53,072 nucleotides of DNA, taken from contig NZ_JADKYM010000022.1 of assembly GCF_015475875.1 (NCBI RefSeq), positions 1-53,072 on the forward strand. Reading direction: 5' to 3'. The notes below the pieces were generated by a model, which had not been told where the DNA came from, made no database searches, and saw nothing but the letters and a program-made list of their open reading frames with translations. A program made the position numbers and the translations under genes. Within the stretch, counting starts at the first letter, position 1, and every line of letters starts with the position of its first letter. Positions 36,557-45,060 of this stretch are shown here, piece by piece. This stretch comes from Sphingopyxis solisilvae. Its GTDB lineage: Bacteria > Pseudomonadota > Alphaproteobacteria > Sphingomonadales > Sphingomonadaceae.

Positions 36557-37372
36557 ATGGCCGAAGCTTCACATTTGATGCGTGATCGGCGCGGCGATTT
36601 CGGTTGCTGCTTGCTGGCGTATCGGAAACGCGACGGGCGCTCGCAACTGAGCCTGGCGCTCGACGCGGGCGTGTCGTGCCGCCACCTCGGTTTTCTGGAA
36701 ACCGGCCGGGCACGGCCGAGCGCCAATATGGTCGCTCGCCTGGCCGACGCGCTCGGTCTCGAAAGTGCCGAACGGGACCGGCTCCTGCTCGCGGCGGGAC
36801 TGGCGCCGCGCTCCGCTAGCGGTCTTCACCACGGCGACGCGGTTCGCGAGGCGGGTGCGCTTGGCACCCGCGCGCTCGAGGCCGCGGTGGCGCTGGCGGG
36901 GTCGACTTCGCCGCTCCGGTCGACCGAGATTGCCGCGGGATTTTTCGGGCAGATCGGCATCGGTCACTTCATGACTGGCACCCTGCGGGGGTCGCCGGGG
37001 CGCTGGGACATCCAGCGCGACGCGGGCGGTGTCCCGGCGGTCGCGTGGCTGGAGCATAATTATGCCAACCGCTATCGCAACACCGACTATCTGGTTCGCG
37101 CGACCGCGGTGCGCAACCGCGGCTTTTTCTGGAGCGACATTCCGCCCGATGCGATGACCGGCGAACAGCGCCGCATTCTGGCCGAAGGGCGCGACTTCAG
37201 CATCAACAACGGGTTCGTGCTGCCGGTCCCGATGGGCGACGGTTCGGTCCGCGCCTTTTCGTCCTGGTCTGAATATCTGGACCCAGACCCGGCAACGCGC
37301 GTCGCGGCCTCGCTCGTGGCGCGGGCGCTGGTGGAAAACCTCCACGACCTGGCACACTTACCTGCCAGGTAA
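36557..37372 (+). CDS. XRE helix-turn-helix regulator with autoinducer-binding-like domain
   Basis: A 271-residue protein. Residues about 15-80 are an MmyB-type XRE helix-turn-helix (SQLSLALDAGVSCRHLGFLETGRARPSANMVARLADAL). Residues about 105-260 look like the LuxR-type autoinducer-binding domain: NYANRYRNTDYL, with Tyr173 and Asp177, then GFFWSDI with Trp192 and SINNGFVLPVPMGDG near residue 216-230. The usual LuxR C-terminal HTH is absent, so the domain order is reversed and the DNA-binding fold differs. ATG 36557 follows GAGGAGG. No luxI-type synthase is in the window, so it would be an orphan receptor. A palindrome lies over its stop codon, upstream of the hydrolase. Confidence 0.65.
   Translation: MAEASHLMRDRRGDFGCCLLAYRKRDGRSQLSLALDAGVSCRHLGFLETGRARPSANMVARLADALGLESAERDRLLLAAGLAPRSASGLHHGDAVREAGALGTRALEAAVALAGSTSPLRSTEIAAGFFGQIGIGHFMTGTLRGSPGRWDIQRDAGGVPAVAWLEHNYANRYRNTDYLVRATAVRNRGFFWSDIPPDAMTGEQRRILAEGRDFSINNGFVLPVPMGDGSVRAFSSWSEYLDPDPATRVAASLVARALVENLHDLAHLPAR
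37347..37372. promoter_or_regulatory. Nested palindromes at the end of the XRE gene
   Basis: ACCTGGCA (37347-37354) pairs with TGCCAGGT (37363-37370) with 8 bp between. A tighter TTACCTG-C-CAGGTAA (37358-37372) ends exactly at the stop codon. The ACCTG/CAGGT ends recall lux-box half-sites, but the spacing differs from the usual N10. Its position 56-81 bp before the hydrolase start suggests an operator for that gene. Confidence 0.45.
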
Positions 37373-37427
37373 TCGCGCGGCGGCCAAACGGGTGCCATCC
37401 TGATCCGACAAATCGACAGGGGGCATC

Positions 37428-38345
37428 ATGAACCGACGCGACGTTTTCGCTGCCACATTGGCAGGAGGCGCGGCGGCGTTGACCGGCATGGCGGCGCCGT
37501 CGGCAATCGCGGCAACGCCCGGGCCTGTGGCTACGCCCAATTGGGTGACCGCGCGCGACGGAACGCGGCTTTATGTCCGCAGCTGGGGCAGCGGCGCGCC
37601 GATCCTGTTCCTGTCGGGATGGGCGCTGTCGTCCGAAATGTGGGCCTATCAGATGGCGGCGCTGTCGGAGCGGGGCTTTCGCTGCATCGCCTTTGACCGC
37701 CGCGGCCACGGGCGGTCGGACGATCCCGGTCAGGGTTATGACTATGCGACGCTGGGCGACGATGTTGACGCGGTGTTGACCGCGCTCGGTATCGACGGTG
37801 CAACGGTTATCGCCCATTCGATGAGCGGCGGCGAGATTCTGAGCTATCTCGAAAAACGGGCGACTGCCCAGCGGGTGGCTCGCATCCTGTTTCTGGCCAC
37901 GACCTTGCCCTGTCTCACGGCCAAGCCTGACAATCCTGCCGGGGTTCCGGCGGCGGCATTCGACCAGATGCGGCAGCAATTCTATGCCGATTTCCCGCGG
38001 TGGATCGACATGAACAGCGATTCTTTCGTGGTCCCGGAAACAAGCCCGCTGATGCGCAGCTGGATCAAGGACATTATGCTGCGGACATCGCTGCGCGCGA
38101 TCGTCGACCTCAACCGTGCGATGACGTCGGCCGATTTTCGCGGCGAGCTGGGCGCGGTGACGGTGCCGACGCTGTTCATTCACGGCGACAAAGACGCGTC
38201 GGCGCCGCTGGCGCTGACGGCGCAGCCCGCGTCCAAGCTGCCGAAACAGGCAAAATTGGTCGTCTACGAAGGCGCGCCGCACGGGTTGCTCGTGACGCAC
38301 ATCGCGCGGCTCAATGCGGATATCGAGGCGTTTGCGAAGGGCTAG
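37428..38345 (+). CDS. Tat-exported alpha/beta hydrolase
   Basis: A 305-residue enzyme. The N terminus has a twin-arginine signal (MNRRDVFAATLAGGAAALTGMAA...), implying export of a folded protein. The catalytic Ser is in HSMSGGE (about residue 129), with Asp in HGDKDASAP and His in GAPHGLLVTH, the non-haem chloroperoxidase/esterase pattern. It follows the XRE/autoinducer-type gene by 55 bp on the same strand. Some enzymes of this fold open acyl-homoserine lactones, so a signal-degrading role is conceivable but speculative. Confidence 0.82.
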   Translation: MNRRDVFAATLAGGAAALTGMAAPSAIAATPGPVATPNWVTARDGTRLYVRSWGSGAPILFLSGWALSSEMWAYQMAALSERGFRCIAFDRRGHGRSDDPGQGYDYATLGDDVDAVLTALGIDGATVIAHSMSGGEILSYLEKRATAQRVARILFLATTLPCLTAKPDNPAGVPAAAFDQMRQQFYADFPRWIDMNSDSFVVPETSPLMRSWIKDIMLRTSLRAIVDLNRAMTSADFRGELGAVTVPTLFIHGDKDASAPLALTAQPASKLPKQAKLVVYEGAPHGLLVTHIARLNADIEAFAKG

Positions 38346-38382
38346 GTTGCGCTGATGCGATCAGGCGCATGACTGCCCGCGG

Positions 38383-39294
38383 TCATGTGGCCGCCAACAG
38401 CGCCAGTATCACGCCGGCGGCCACCAGCAGCAGTCCCGTGACTTCGTGCCAGCGAACCTGATCGCGCAGATAAAATCGCGCGAACCCGATGGTGAAGATG
38501 ACCTCCACCTGACCGACGATGCGGACCAGTGCTGCGGGCGCGGCGGCGAAACCGATGTACCAACAGCCCGACCCGAGCGCCGAGAGCAGGCCGACCTGCA
38601 CCGACGTCCGCCACGACCGGATGATGGCGCGCAACGTCGCGCGGTCGCGAACAATCACCCAGGCCAAATGCAGGACGCTCTGCATCGCCATCACAACGAC
38701 GAGCGTGACAAGCGCCGATCCGACAAGATCGACGTCGGCCAGTTCGGCTGTCGCGAACTTGATGGCGATGGCGGCCGCGGCAAACATCGATCCCGCGGCC
38801 AGTCCGCAAAGCGCGGCGGGGTGGCGCAGCGACTGGCCGACCTGACGCAGCGTAATCCCTTGCCCGACCAGTGCCAGGACCAGAACGCCTGCGACACCGA
38901 TCAAGATACCGAGCCAGGCGAGCAGGGGCAGGCGTTCGCCGAACAGCAGTGCGGTGACCAGCGCCACCTGGATCGCTTCGGTTTTTGAAAAAGCCGTGCC
39001 GACCACGAAGCCACGATGGCCGAACGACATGATCAGCAGGATAGTCCCCGCCATCTGGGTCACCGCGCCGATCGCCGCGAACAGCCAGAAATCGGCCGTT
39101 GGTTCGGGCATAGGAGCGTCGATGATCGCGAGCCATATCGCGGCAAACACGGCTGCGAAGGGAAGCCCGTAGAGATAGCGGACAAGACCCGCGCCGCTGA
39201 CGCTCAGTTCGGCGCGCAATCGCTGTTGCAGCGCGGTACGCCATGCCTGGAAAAGGCCGCCAAGCAGCGAGGCGGGCAGCCAGATCGCGTTCAT
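38383..39294 (-). CDS. DMT-superfamily (EamA-like) transporter
   Basis: A 303-residue inner-membrane protein with about ten transmembrane helices in two EamA-like halves, for example FAAIGAVTQMAGTILLIMSFG, GILIGVAGVLVLALVGQGI, AALCGLAAGSMFAAAAIAIKFA and the C-terminal EVTGLLLVAAGVILALLAAT. Such carriers export metabolites or amino acids, or take up sugars; the substrate is unknown. ATG 39294 (MNAIWLPA) was chosen because the longer frame begins inside the spacer. It is convergent with the hydrolase and divergent from the LeuC-like gene. Confidence 0.85.
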   Translation of the reverse strand: MNAIWLPASLLGGLFQAWRTALQQRLRAELSVSGAGLVRYLYGLPFAAVFAAIWLAIIDAPMPEPTADFWLFAAIGAVTQMAGTILLIMSFGHRGFVVGTAFSKTEAIQVALVTALLFGERLPLLAWLGILIGVAGVLVLALVGQGITLRQVGQSLRHPAALCGLAAGSMFAAAAIAIKFATAELADVDLVGSALVTLVVVMAMQSVLHLAWVIVRDRATLRAIIRSWRTSVQVGLLSALGSGCWYIGFAAAPAALVRIVGQVEVIFTIGFARFYLRDQVRWHEVTGLLLVAAGVILALLAAT

Positions 39295-39466
39295 ACCGAT
39301 TGATCGCAGATCGATCGGGTCGCGATGGCGGCATGGTGGATGCATTTGCCACCACGTCGGTCGGCGAGCGGTTCCGTACGCTTATGCAGGCTGGTCACAT
39401 GTTTCTCGCGATGCATCGATTCCGCCTGCTCTGTGCCGCGTAACAAAAGGACTGCGCGCGATGCCC

Positions 39467-39510
39467 TTGCCCGGAACATCCAGTCCGCTATATAAGTTAG
39501 CTTACTAAGT
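39467..39510 (+). promoter_or_regulatory. LeuC-like gene promoter with TTAG-N4-CTAA operator (site 1)
   Basis: A -35 TTGCCC (39467-39472), 16-bp spacer and -10 TATATAA (39489-39495) lead into the palindrome AGTTAG-CTTA-CTAAGT (39495-39510), which covers the predicted transcription start. A protein bound there would block initiation. It shares its TTAG/CTAA arms with four other sites in 39480-51270. Confidence 0.65.
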
Positions 39511-39538
39511 AATTTGCTGCACTAGGCAAGATGAAACG

Positions 39539-40957
39539 ATGAACCAGCCCTCTCCGCGCACACTCTACGACAAAATCTGGGACGCCCACGCGGTCGTGGA
39601 AGATGATGGCGAGACGATCCTCTACGTCGATCTGCACCTGCTGCACGAGGTGACCTCGCCTCAGGCCTTTGCCGGATTGGCGGCGGCCGGGCGGAGGGTC
39701 CGTCGTCCCGAGCGTGGGCTTGCGCTTTTCGACCATAATGTGCCGACCGAGGGGCAGGCGAGCGGACCGGCGGGGGTTATCGACATCGCGGCCCGTCGGC
39801 AGCTCGAGGCGCTTGAAACCAATGCCGCGCATTTCGGGGTCGAACAGTTTGCGATGGGCGATCCGCGCGGCGGCATCGTTCATGTCGTCGGTCCCGAACA
39901 AGGACGTTCCCAGCCGGGCATGACGATCGTCTGCGGTGACAGCCACACCTCGACCCACGGCGCATTCGGCGCGCTCGCCTTTGGTATCGGTACGTCGGAG
40001 GTCGAGCATGTGCTGGCGACCCAGACGATCCGCCAGCGGCGCGCGCGCAACATGCGGATCTGGATCGACGGCCGTCTGCCGGACGGGGTGCATGCCAAGG
40101 ATCTGGCGTTGCACCTGCTGCGCCAGATCGGTGTCGACGGGGCGAACGGCCATGTGGTCGAATATGCTGGACCGGCGGTCGCGGCGCTGTCGATGGAGGC
40201 GCGTATGACCCTCTGCAACCTCAGCATCGAAATGGGCGCGCGGGCGGGTTTGGTCGCCCCCGACGAACGCTGCTTTGCCTATCTGGCCGACCGGCCCGCC
40301 GCACCGCACGGCGCCGCGTGGGACGATGCGATGCAGCGCTGGGCAGCGCTCGCCAGCGACGCGGATGCGCAATTCGACCAGGAAGTGCGGATCGATGCGC
40401 GCGACGTCGCGCCGATGGTCAGTTGGGGCACGAACCCGTCGCAGGTCGTTGCTGTCAACGAACCCATCCCCGACCCCGCCGCACTCGCGACCGCGGACGC
40501 GCGGCACGCTGCCGAGCGGGCATTAGAGTATATGGCGCTGCGGCCCGGGGCGCCGATAGCAGGGACGCCGATCGACCGGGTGTTTATCGGCAGCTGCACC
40601 AACAGCCGGATCGAGGACCTCCGGGTGGTCGCTGACATCGTCCGCGGCCGTCAGGTGCCGGCGACCGTCCGCGCGATGGTCGTGCCCGGATCAGGCCTGG
40701 TCAAGCGTCAGGCCGAGGCCGAAGGCATTGACACCTTGCTACGCGCGGCGGGATTTGACTGGCGCGAGCCCGGCTGTTCGATGTGCGTCGGAATGAACGC
40801 CGACCGCTTGTTGCCCGGAGAGCGCTGCGCCGCGACATCGAACCGCAACTTCGAAAACCGGCAGGGGCGGGGCGGGCGAACCCATCTGATGAGCCCGGCG
40901 CTCGCGGCGGCCAGCGCAATCGCGGGCCGGATCGCCTCGCCCGACATGCTGGACTAG
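39539..40957 (+). CDS. LeuC-like aconitase-family large subunit
   Basis: A 472-residue protein of the isopropylmalate isomerase type. [30 protein letters not shown] is typical of LeuC, and the three Fe-S cluster cysteines are in GSCTNSR and CSMCVGMN. It would bind a [4Fe-4S] cluster and, with the small subunit, isomerise a 2-substituted malate through a maleate intermediate. A biosynthetic LeuC is possible, but the gene is controlled by a shared MarR-type palindrome. It also faces its partner gene convergently rather than forming the normal leuCD operon, so a catabolic paralogue is more likely. Confidence 0.87.
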   Translation: MNQPSPRTLYDKIWDAHAVVEDDGETILYVDLHLLHEVTSPQAFAGLAAAGRRVRRPERGLALFDHNVPTEGQASGPAGVIDIAARRQLEALETNAAHFGVEQFAMGDPRGGIVHVVGPEQGRSQPGMTIVCGDSHTSTHGAFGALAFGIGTSEVEHVLATQTIRQRRARNMRIWIDGRLPDGVHAKDLALHLLRQIGVDGANGHVVEYAGPAVAALSMEARMTLCNLSIEMGARAGLVAPDERCFAYLADRPAAPHGAAWDDAMQRWAALASDADAQFDQEVRIDARDVAPMVSWGTNPSQVVAVNEPIPDPAALATADARHAAERALEYMALRPGAPIAGTPIDRVFIGSCTNSRIEDLRVVADIVRGRQVPATVRAMVVPGSGLVKRQAEAEGIDTLLRAAGFDWREPGCSMCVGMNADRLLPGERCAATSNRNFENRQGRGGRTHLMSPALAAASAIAGRIASPDMLD

Positions 40958-41538
40958 CGCGCCTCTTCAAAGCGCGCGATGGCGTTCGCGTGGCGGAGTG
41001 TGCGGCCGATATCGTCCAGCCCCTCCATCAGGATCCGCCGGTCGGCGGGGTCGATGTCAAAGTCGATTGTCCGGCCCGATGCGAAGTCGATCCGGCGGAC
41101 CTCCAGATCGACCGTGATCGGCGCGGAGGGCGCGCTTTCGACATGCTGCCGCAGCACCGCACATAAGTCGCCCGTCAGCCGGACCAGCAGCAGCCCGTTC
41201 TTGCGCGCGTTGCTCGCGAAAATGTCGCCGAAACTTGGCGCGATGATACAGCGGAAACCGAAATCGGTCAGCGCCCATACGGCATGTTCGCGTGACGAGC
41301 CGCAGGCGAAGTTGCGGTCGGCGATCAATATCCGGGCGTTCCGACACGGACTGCGGTTGAGGACAAAATCGCCGCGTTCGGTGCCGTCGGCGTGATATCG
41401 CAGCTCGCGAAACAGATGTTCGCCGAGCCCCGTGCGGGTCAGCGCCTTCATGTAACGCGCCGGGATGATCATGTCGGTATCGACATTGGCCAATGCTAGC
41501 GGTGCGGCCAGCGCGCTCAGCCGGGTGAATTGTTCCAT
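40954..41538 (-). CDS. LeuD-like aconitase-family small subunit
   Basis: A 194-residue swivel-domain subunit. Family motifs are [16 protein letters not shown] near the N terminus and [15 protein letters not shown], the substrate-recognition loop. It must pair with a LeuC-type subunit. It is on the opposite strand from the LeuC-like gene, and their stop codons share the four bases CTAG at 40954-40957. Start 41538 (MEQFTRL) follows AGGAC on the minus strand, rather than the longer frame at 41553. Site 2 of the shared operator lies just upstream. Confidence 0.87.
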   Translation of the reverse strand: MEQFTRLSALAAPLALANVDTDMIIPARYMKALTRTGLGEHLFRELRYHADGTERGDFVLNRSPCRNARILIADRNFACGSSREHAVWALTDFGFRCIIAPSFGDIFASNARKNGLLLVRLTGDLCAVLRQHVESAPSAPITVDLEVRRIDFASGRTIDFDIDPADRRILMEGLDDIGRTLRHANAIARFEEAR

Positions 41539-41556
41539 GGATCGTCCTGACATATA

Positions 41557-41572
41557 ACTTAGTTATCTAAGT
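41557..41572. promoter_or_regulatory. Operator ACTTAG-TTAT-CTAAGT (site 2)
   Basis: A perfect palindrome with 6-bp arms, 18 bp before the LeuD-like start and about 95 bp before the first MarR start, which are divergent. It can therefore control both. It is the most symmetric member of the shared operator set. Confidence 0.75.
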
Positions 41573-41668
41573 ATATTGTCGACTTATGCTTGTCCATATT
41601 CATGGTACATCGAACCATATTGCCGCATGAATCATAGGGCTCTAAGGTTCGCGCGAAGGGGAAAAATC

Positions 41669-42175
41669 TTGGCAAAACGGCACGGCGGTTTCCGGCATCC
41701 GGCGGAATATTATACCAACCCGGAAAACAGCATCGGCTATCTCGCGCGTATTGTTTTCCGTTCCTTTTCGCGGCTGCTCGAGCGCGGTACGCTGACCCAC
41801 GACGTCTCGGCTGGCCAGTGGCGCTTTCTGCGTCAATTGTGGCGCGAGGACGGGATCACGCAGCGCGAGCTTAGCGAACGGGTCGGGATGCGTGAACCGA
41901 CGACCGTTGTGGCGTTGAAAGGGCTGGAGAAAGCCGGCTTCATCACGCGGAAAAAAACCGACGACGACCGCCGAAAAACCTTCATCTACCTGACCCCGCA
42001 TGCCAAAAAGCTGGAACTGGTGCTCGCGCCCATGAACGCAGAGGTGCATGAGGTGGCGACGCGCGGGATGACCGACGAGGAGGTCGAGACATTGCAGACG
42101 CTGCTGCGTCGGGTGATCGACAATCTTGCCGAGGAAACCGCGAAGCTGGCGACGCTTTCCGACATCAAGGCGTAA
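41669..42175 (+). CDS. MarR-family transcriptional regulator (first)
   Basis: A 168-residue winged-helix regulator: SAGQWRFLRQLWREDGITQRELSERVGMREPTTVVALKGLEKAGFI forms the HTH and KKTDDDRRKTFIYLT the wing. MarR dimers bind 16-20-bp palindromes and release them on binding phenolic or acyl ligands. I prefer TTG 41669, with AAGGGG 7 bp before it, over ATG 41627, which has no ribosome site. It is divergent from the LeuD-like gene across site 2 and is the best candidate for binding the TTAG-N4-CTAA sites. Confidence 0.87.
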   Translation: MAKRHGGFRHPAEYYTNPENSIGYLARIVFRSFSRLLERGTLTHDVSAGQWRFLRQLWREDGITQRELSERVGMREPTTVVALKGLEKAGFITRKKTDDDRRKTFIYLTPHAKKLELVLAPMNAEVHEVATRGMTDEEVETLQTLLRRVIDNLAEETAKLATLSDIKA

Positions 42176-42213
42176 TGCCCTGCAGCCGTCTCTTGCGATC
42201 CCGGCCGGAAATC

Positions 42214-42229
42214 GATTAGTATGCTAATC
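42214..42229. promoter_or_regulatory. Operator GATTAG-TATG-CTAATC (site 3)
   Basis: A perfect 6-bp-arm palindrome 20 bp before the TTG start of the FMN reductase gene. Its core TTAG-N4-CTAA is identical in layout to sites 1 and 2. Binding here would block both the promoter and access to the start. Confidence 0.7.
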
Positions 42230-42248
42230 ATTTTGCGGGGAGGGACGT

Positions 42249-42824
42249 TTGACCCAGATTGCAGTTATCGTAGGTAGCACCCGCGAGGGATCCTTTAACC
42301 GCGCCCTCGCTAAACTCGCGATCGCGGCCTTGGAACAGCAGGGAGCGACCGTCACCGACGTCGATCTCGCCACATTTGACCTGCCGATCTATTCCGCCGC
42401 GCTCGAAACCCATGCCTTTCCGGCCGATGCGCTTCGGCTGAAATCGCTGTTTGCGGCGCAGGACGGCCTGCTGTTCGTTTCGCCCGAATATAATGGCTCG
42501 ATCCCGCCGCTGCTCAAGAGCGCGATCGACTGGGCCTCACGGCCGACGGGGGACGAATCGCTCGTCGCGCTGACGGCGTATCGCGGCAAGGCTAGCGCAG
42601 TCATGTCGGCATCGATCAGCCCGTTCGGCGGGCTGCGCGGGCTGATGCAGCTCCGCCAGATCCTGTCGACGATCCAGACGCTGGTTATCCCCGAACAGGT
42701 GGTGATCCCCAACGCGCACACCGCCTTCGCGGACGACGGACGTCTGAAAGACGCGCTGCCCGCATCGCTGGTCGACATGACGGCTGCGCGACTGGTGGCC
42801 GTCGCAAGAGCATTATCGGCTTAG
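42249..42824 (+). CDS. NADPH-dependent FMN reductase family protein
   Basis: A 191-residue flavodoxin-like reductase: IAVIVGSTREGSFNRALAKLAI binds the FMN phosphate and LLFVSPEYNGSIPPLLKSAIDWASRP is the flavin-ring motif typical of the family. It would supply reduced flavin to a monooxygenase or reduce a quinone. The start is TTG 42249 with GGGAGGGA upstream. It is the target of site 3, and its 3' end overlaps the convergent second MarR gene by 12 bp. No flavin-dependent monooxygenase is within the cluster. Confidence 0.88.
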   Translation: MTQIAVIVGSTREGSFNRALAKLAIAALEQQGATVTDVDLATFDLPIYSAALETHAFPADALRLKSLFAAQDGLLFVSPEYNGSIPPLLKSAIDWASRPTGDESLVALTAYRGKASAVMSASISPFGGLRGLMQLRQILSTIQTLVIPEQVVIPNAHTAFADDGRLKDALPASLVDMTAARLVAVARALSA

Positions 42825-43256
42825 GTCTTTTTTTGCGATATTCTCGCCCCAGTCGGCTTCCAAAGTCGCCAACAGCGCGTGGAAGCGATCTCGGCCCAGC
42901 CGTTCGGCAAGCTGGTCGGAAAGATCGTCCATTGCCCGCTGCGCATCGCGGCGCATGCGCGCGCCGGTTTCCGTCAGCGACACGATCATATGGCGGCGGT
43001 CATCGGGATCGGGGGCCAGTTCGACGATCCCGAGCTTGACCATCTGGTTGATCGTGCTGTGGATCGCCTGGCGCGAAATGCCGAGGTTGCGGGCAATGTC
43101 CGACGGGCGGACGATCCCGCTGACGATATTGGTCATCACCATCGATTGCGGGCGGCTGACGTCGGGCCAGCCGCGGTCGTGCAGCCGCGATTGCAGGCCT
43201 TCGTCGAGCCAGCAGAAGCGCTGGAACAGGGCAATGATGAGCTGGTTGGTGCGCAT
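42813..43256 (-). CDS. MarR-family transcriptional regulator (second)
   Basis: A 147-residue regulator: SGIVRPSDIARNLGISRQAIHSTINQMVKLGIVELAPDPDDRRHMIVSLT has the HTH and wing with the typical PDDRRH. It is divergent from the acyl-CoA ligase operon; site 4 is in the same 140-bp gap, nearer the operon. Either this protein or the first MarR could be the binder, and they may act on each other's genes. No good ribosome site is seen before ATG 43256. Confidence 0.88.
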   Translation of the reverse strand: MRTNQLIIALFQRFCWLDEGLQSRLHDRGWPDVSRPQSMVMTNIVSGIVRPSDIARNLGISRQAIHSTINQMVKLGIVELAPDPDDRRHMIVSLTETGARMRRDAQRAMDDLSDQLAERLGRDRFHALLATLEADWGENIAKKDLSR

Positions 43257-43357
43257 AGAATGTCGACTTTACCCTCTGGCGCCGACGGTGCCAGCACGGC
43301 TTAGCTAGAAGAGCCGCGCATGGGGCGCAAGGTCAAGCGGCGTTGCAAAGGCAAAAT

Positions 43358-43373
43358 ACTTAGTATACTATCT
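43358..43373. promoter_or_regulatory. Operator ACTTAG-TATA-CTATCT (site 4)
   Basis: Five of six arm positions are symmetric; the right arm ends CTATCT where a perfect site would have CTAAGT. It is 26 bp before the acyl-CoA ligase start and matches site 5 at 14 of 16 positions. It would control the six-gene operon. Confidence 0.65.
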
Positions 43374-43398
43374 TTTGAAAGGATGGGAGAGACACCGC

Positions 43399-45033
43399 AT
43401 GGACGGGTTGATGCAGAATGTGCCGTTGACGGTCGACCGGATCATCGACCATGCGGCCGCGTGGCACGGCGCGCGCGAAATCGTGTCGCGCGATGCCGAG
43501 GGGCGCGTCACGCGATCATCCTATGCCACCGTCCATGCCGATGCGAAGCGCGTGTCGAACGCGCTCGCCGCCGAGGGGATTGCGCCCGGCGATCGCGTCG
43601 CGACGATGGCGTGGAACGGCGCGCGACACCTTGCGGCCTGGTATGGCGCGGCAGGCATGGGGGCGGTGCTGCACACGCTCAACCCGCGGCTGTTCCTCGA
43701 ACAGATCGCCTACATCGCCAATCATGCGGGCGACCGGCTGCTGATCGCCGATCCCGCGACCGCCGACCTCGTCGAACAACTGCTGCCGCAGGTGCCGGCG
43801 ATCGAGAAGGTGATCTTCTTTTGCGATGCCGCCTCGATGCCGCAAACCAGCTTTGCCGCGACCTCTTTCGACGACTGGATCGCGGGGCAGCCGGCCGAAT
43901 ATCTCTGGGGCGGCTTCGACGAAAATGCCGCGTGCGGGCTTTGCTATACCAGCGGGACGACGGGCAACCCGAAGGGCGTGCTCTATTCGCATCGCTCCAA
44001 CTATATCCACGCGCTGATGACGTTGCAGCGTGACGCGCTCGCCTTGTCGGCGCGCGACACCGTGCTGCTGGTCGTGCCGATGTATCATGCGAATGCGTGG
44101 GGCGTCGTCTATTCGGCGCCCGCGGTCGGCGCCAAACTGGTGCTGCCCGGCCAGCGCATGGACGGCGAATCCATCTATCAGCTGATCGAGGAAGAGGGCG
44201 TCACTTATTCCGCCGCGGTGCCGACAGTATGGCAGATGTTGCTGCAATATATGCAGGAAAACGGCAAACGCTTCACGACATTGGAGCGCGTGACGATCGG
44301 CGGTTCGGCGTGCCCCGAATCGATCATCCGCACTTTCCGCGACGATTATGGCGTTGACGTCATTCAGGGGTGGGGCATGACCGAAACCTCGCCGCTCGGC
44401 ACGGTGTCGGTGCCCAATGCGTCGGTCGCCGCGAAATCCGAATCCGAGCAGATGGCGTATAAACTGAAGCAGGGGCGGCTGCTGTGCGGGCTGGAAATGA
44501 AGCTGGTCGACGATGCCGGCAAGCGTCTGCCGCATGACGGCAGGACGCCGGGACGGTTGATGGCGAAGGGGCCGACCATCGCGGCCGCCTATTACGGCGG
44601 CGAGGGCGGCGAGGTACTCGACGCCGAGGGCTTTTTCGACACCGGCGACGTCAGCACGATCGACGGCGAAGGCTATATGCAAATCACCGACCGAGCGAAG
44701 GATGTCGTGAAATCGGGCGGCGAGTGGATCAGTTCGATCGAGATCGAAAATATCGCGATGGGGCATGACGCGGTCGCCAACGCCGCGGTCGTCGGCGTCG
44801 CGCATCCGAAATGGGACGAGCGGCCGATCCTGTTGTGCCAGCTCAAACCCGGCGCTGCCGCGTCGGCCGACGAACTTCGCGCCTATCTGGACGGCCGGAT
44901 TGCACGCTGGTGGATGCCCGACGACGTGCTGTTCGTCGATGACATTCCATTGGGGCCGACGGGCAAGATCGACAAGAAGGCGATCCGCGCGGGGCTGGAG
45001 GGGTATACGCTGCCCTTTGAAGTCACCCGCTGA
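43399..45033 (+). CDS. Acyl-CoA ligase, AlkK/DmdB-like (operon gene 1)
   Basis: A 544-residue adenylate-forming enzyme: AMP-binding P-loop CYTSGTTGNPKGVLYSHRS (near residue 190), GWGMTETSPLG (A5 region), FFDTGDVSTIDGEGYMQITDRAKDVVKSGGEWIS, and the C-terminal catalytic Lys in GPTGKIDKKAIRA. Layout and spacing match medium-chain fatty-acid or methylmercaptopropionate-type ligases. It activates a carboxylic acid with ATP and CoA, consuming the cluster's unknown substrate or an intermediate. ATG 43399 follows GGGAGAG. It begins the operon controlled by site 4. Confidence 0.9.
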   Translation: MDGLMQNVPLTVDRIIDHAAAWHGAREIVSRDAEGRVTRSSYATVHADAKRVSNALAAEGIAPGDRVATMAWNGARHLAAWYGAAGMGAVLHTLNPRLFLEQIAYIANHAGDRLLIADPATADLVEQLLPQVPAIEKVIFFCDAASMPQTSFAATSFDDWIAGQPAEYLWGGFDENAACGLCYTSGTTGNPKGVLYSHRSNYIHALMTLQRDALALSARDTVLLVVPMYHANAWGVVYSAPAVGAKLVLPGQRMDGESIYQLIEEEGVTYSAAVPTVWQMLLQYMQENGKRFTTLERVTIGGSACPESIIRTFRDDYGVDVIQGWGMTETSPLGTVSVPNASVAAKSESEQMAYKLKQGRLLCGLEMKLVDDAGKRLPHDGRTPGRLMAKGPTIAAAYYGGEGGEVLDAEGFFDTGDVSTIDGEGYMQITDRAKDVVKSGGEWISSIEIENIAMGHDAVANAAVVGVAHPKWDERPILLCQLKPGAAASADELRAYLDGRIARWWMPDDVLFVDDIPLGPTGKIDKKAIRAGLEGYTLPFEVTR

Positions 45034-45060
45034 CCAAGATCATAAACAGGAGAGAGACGA

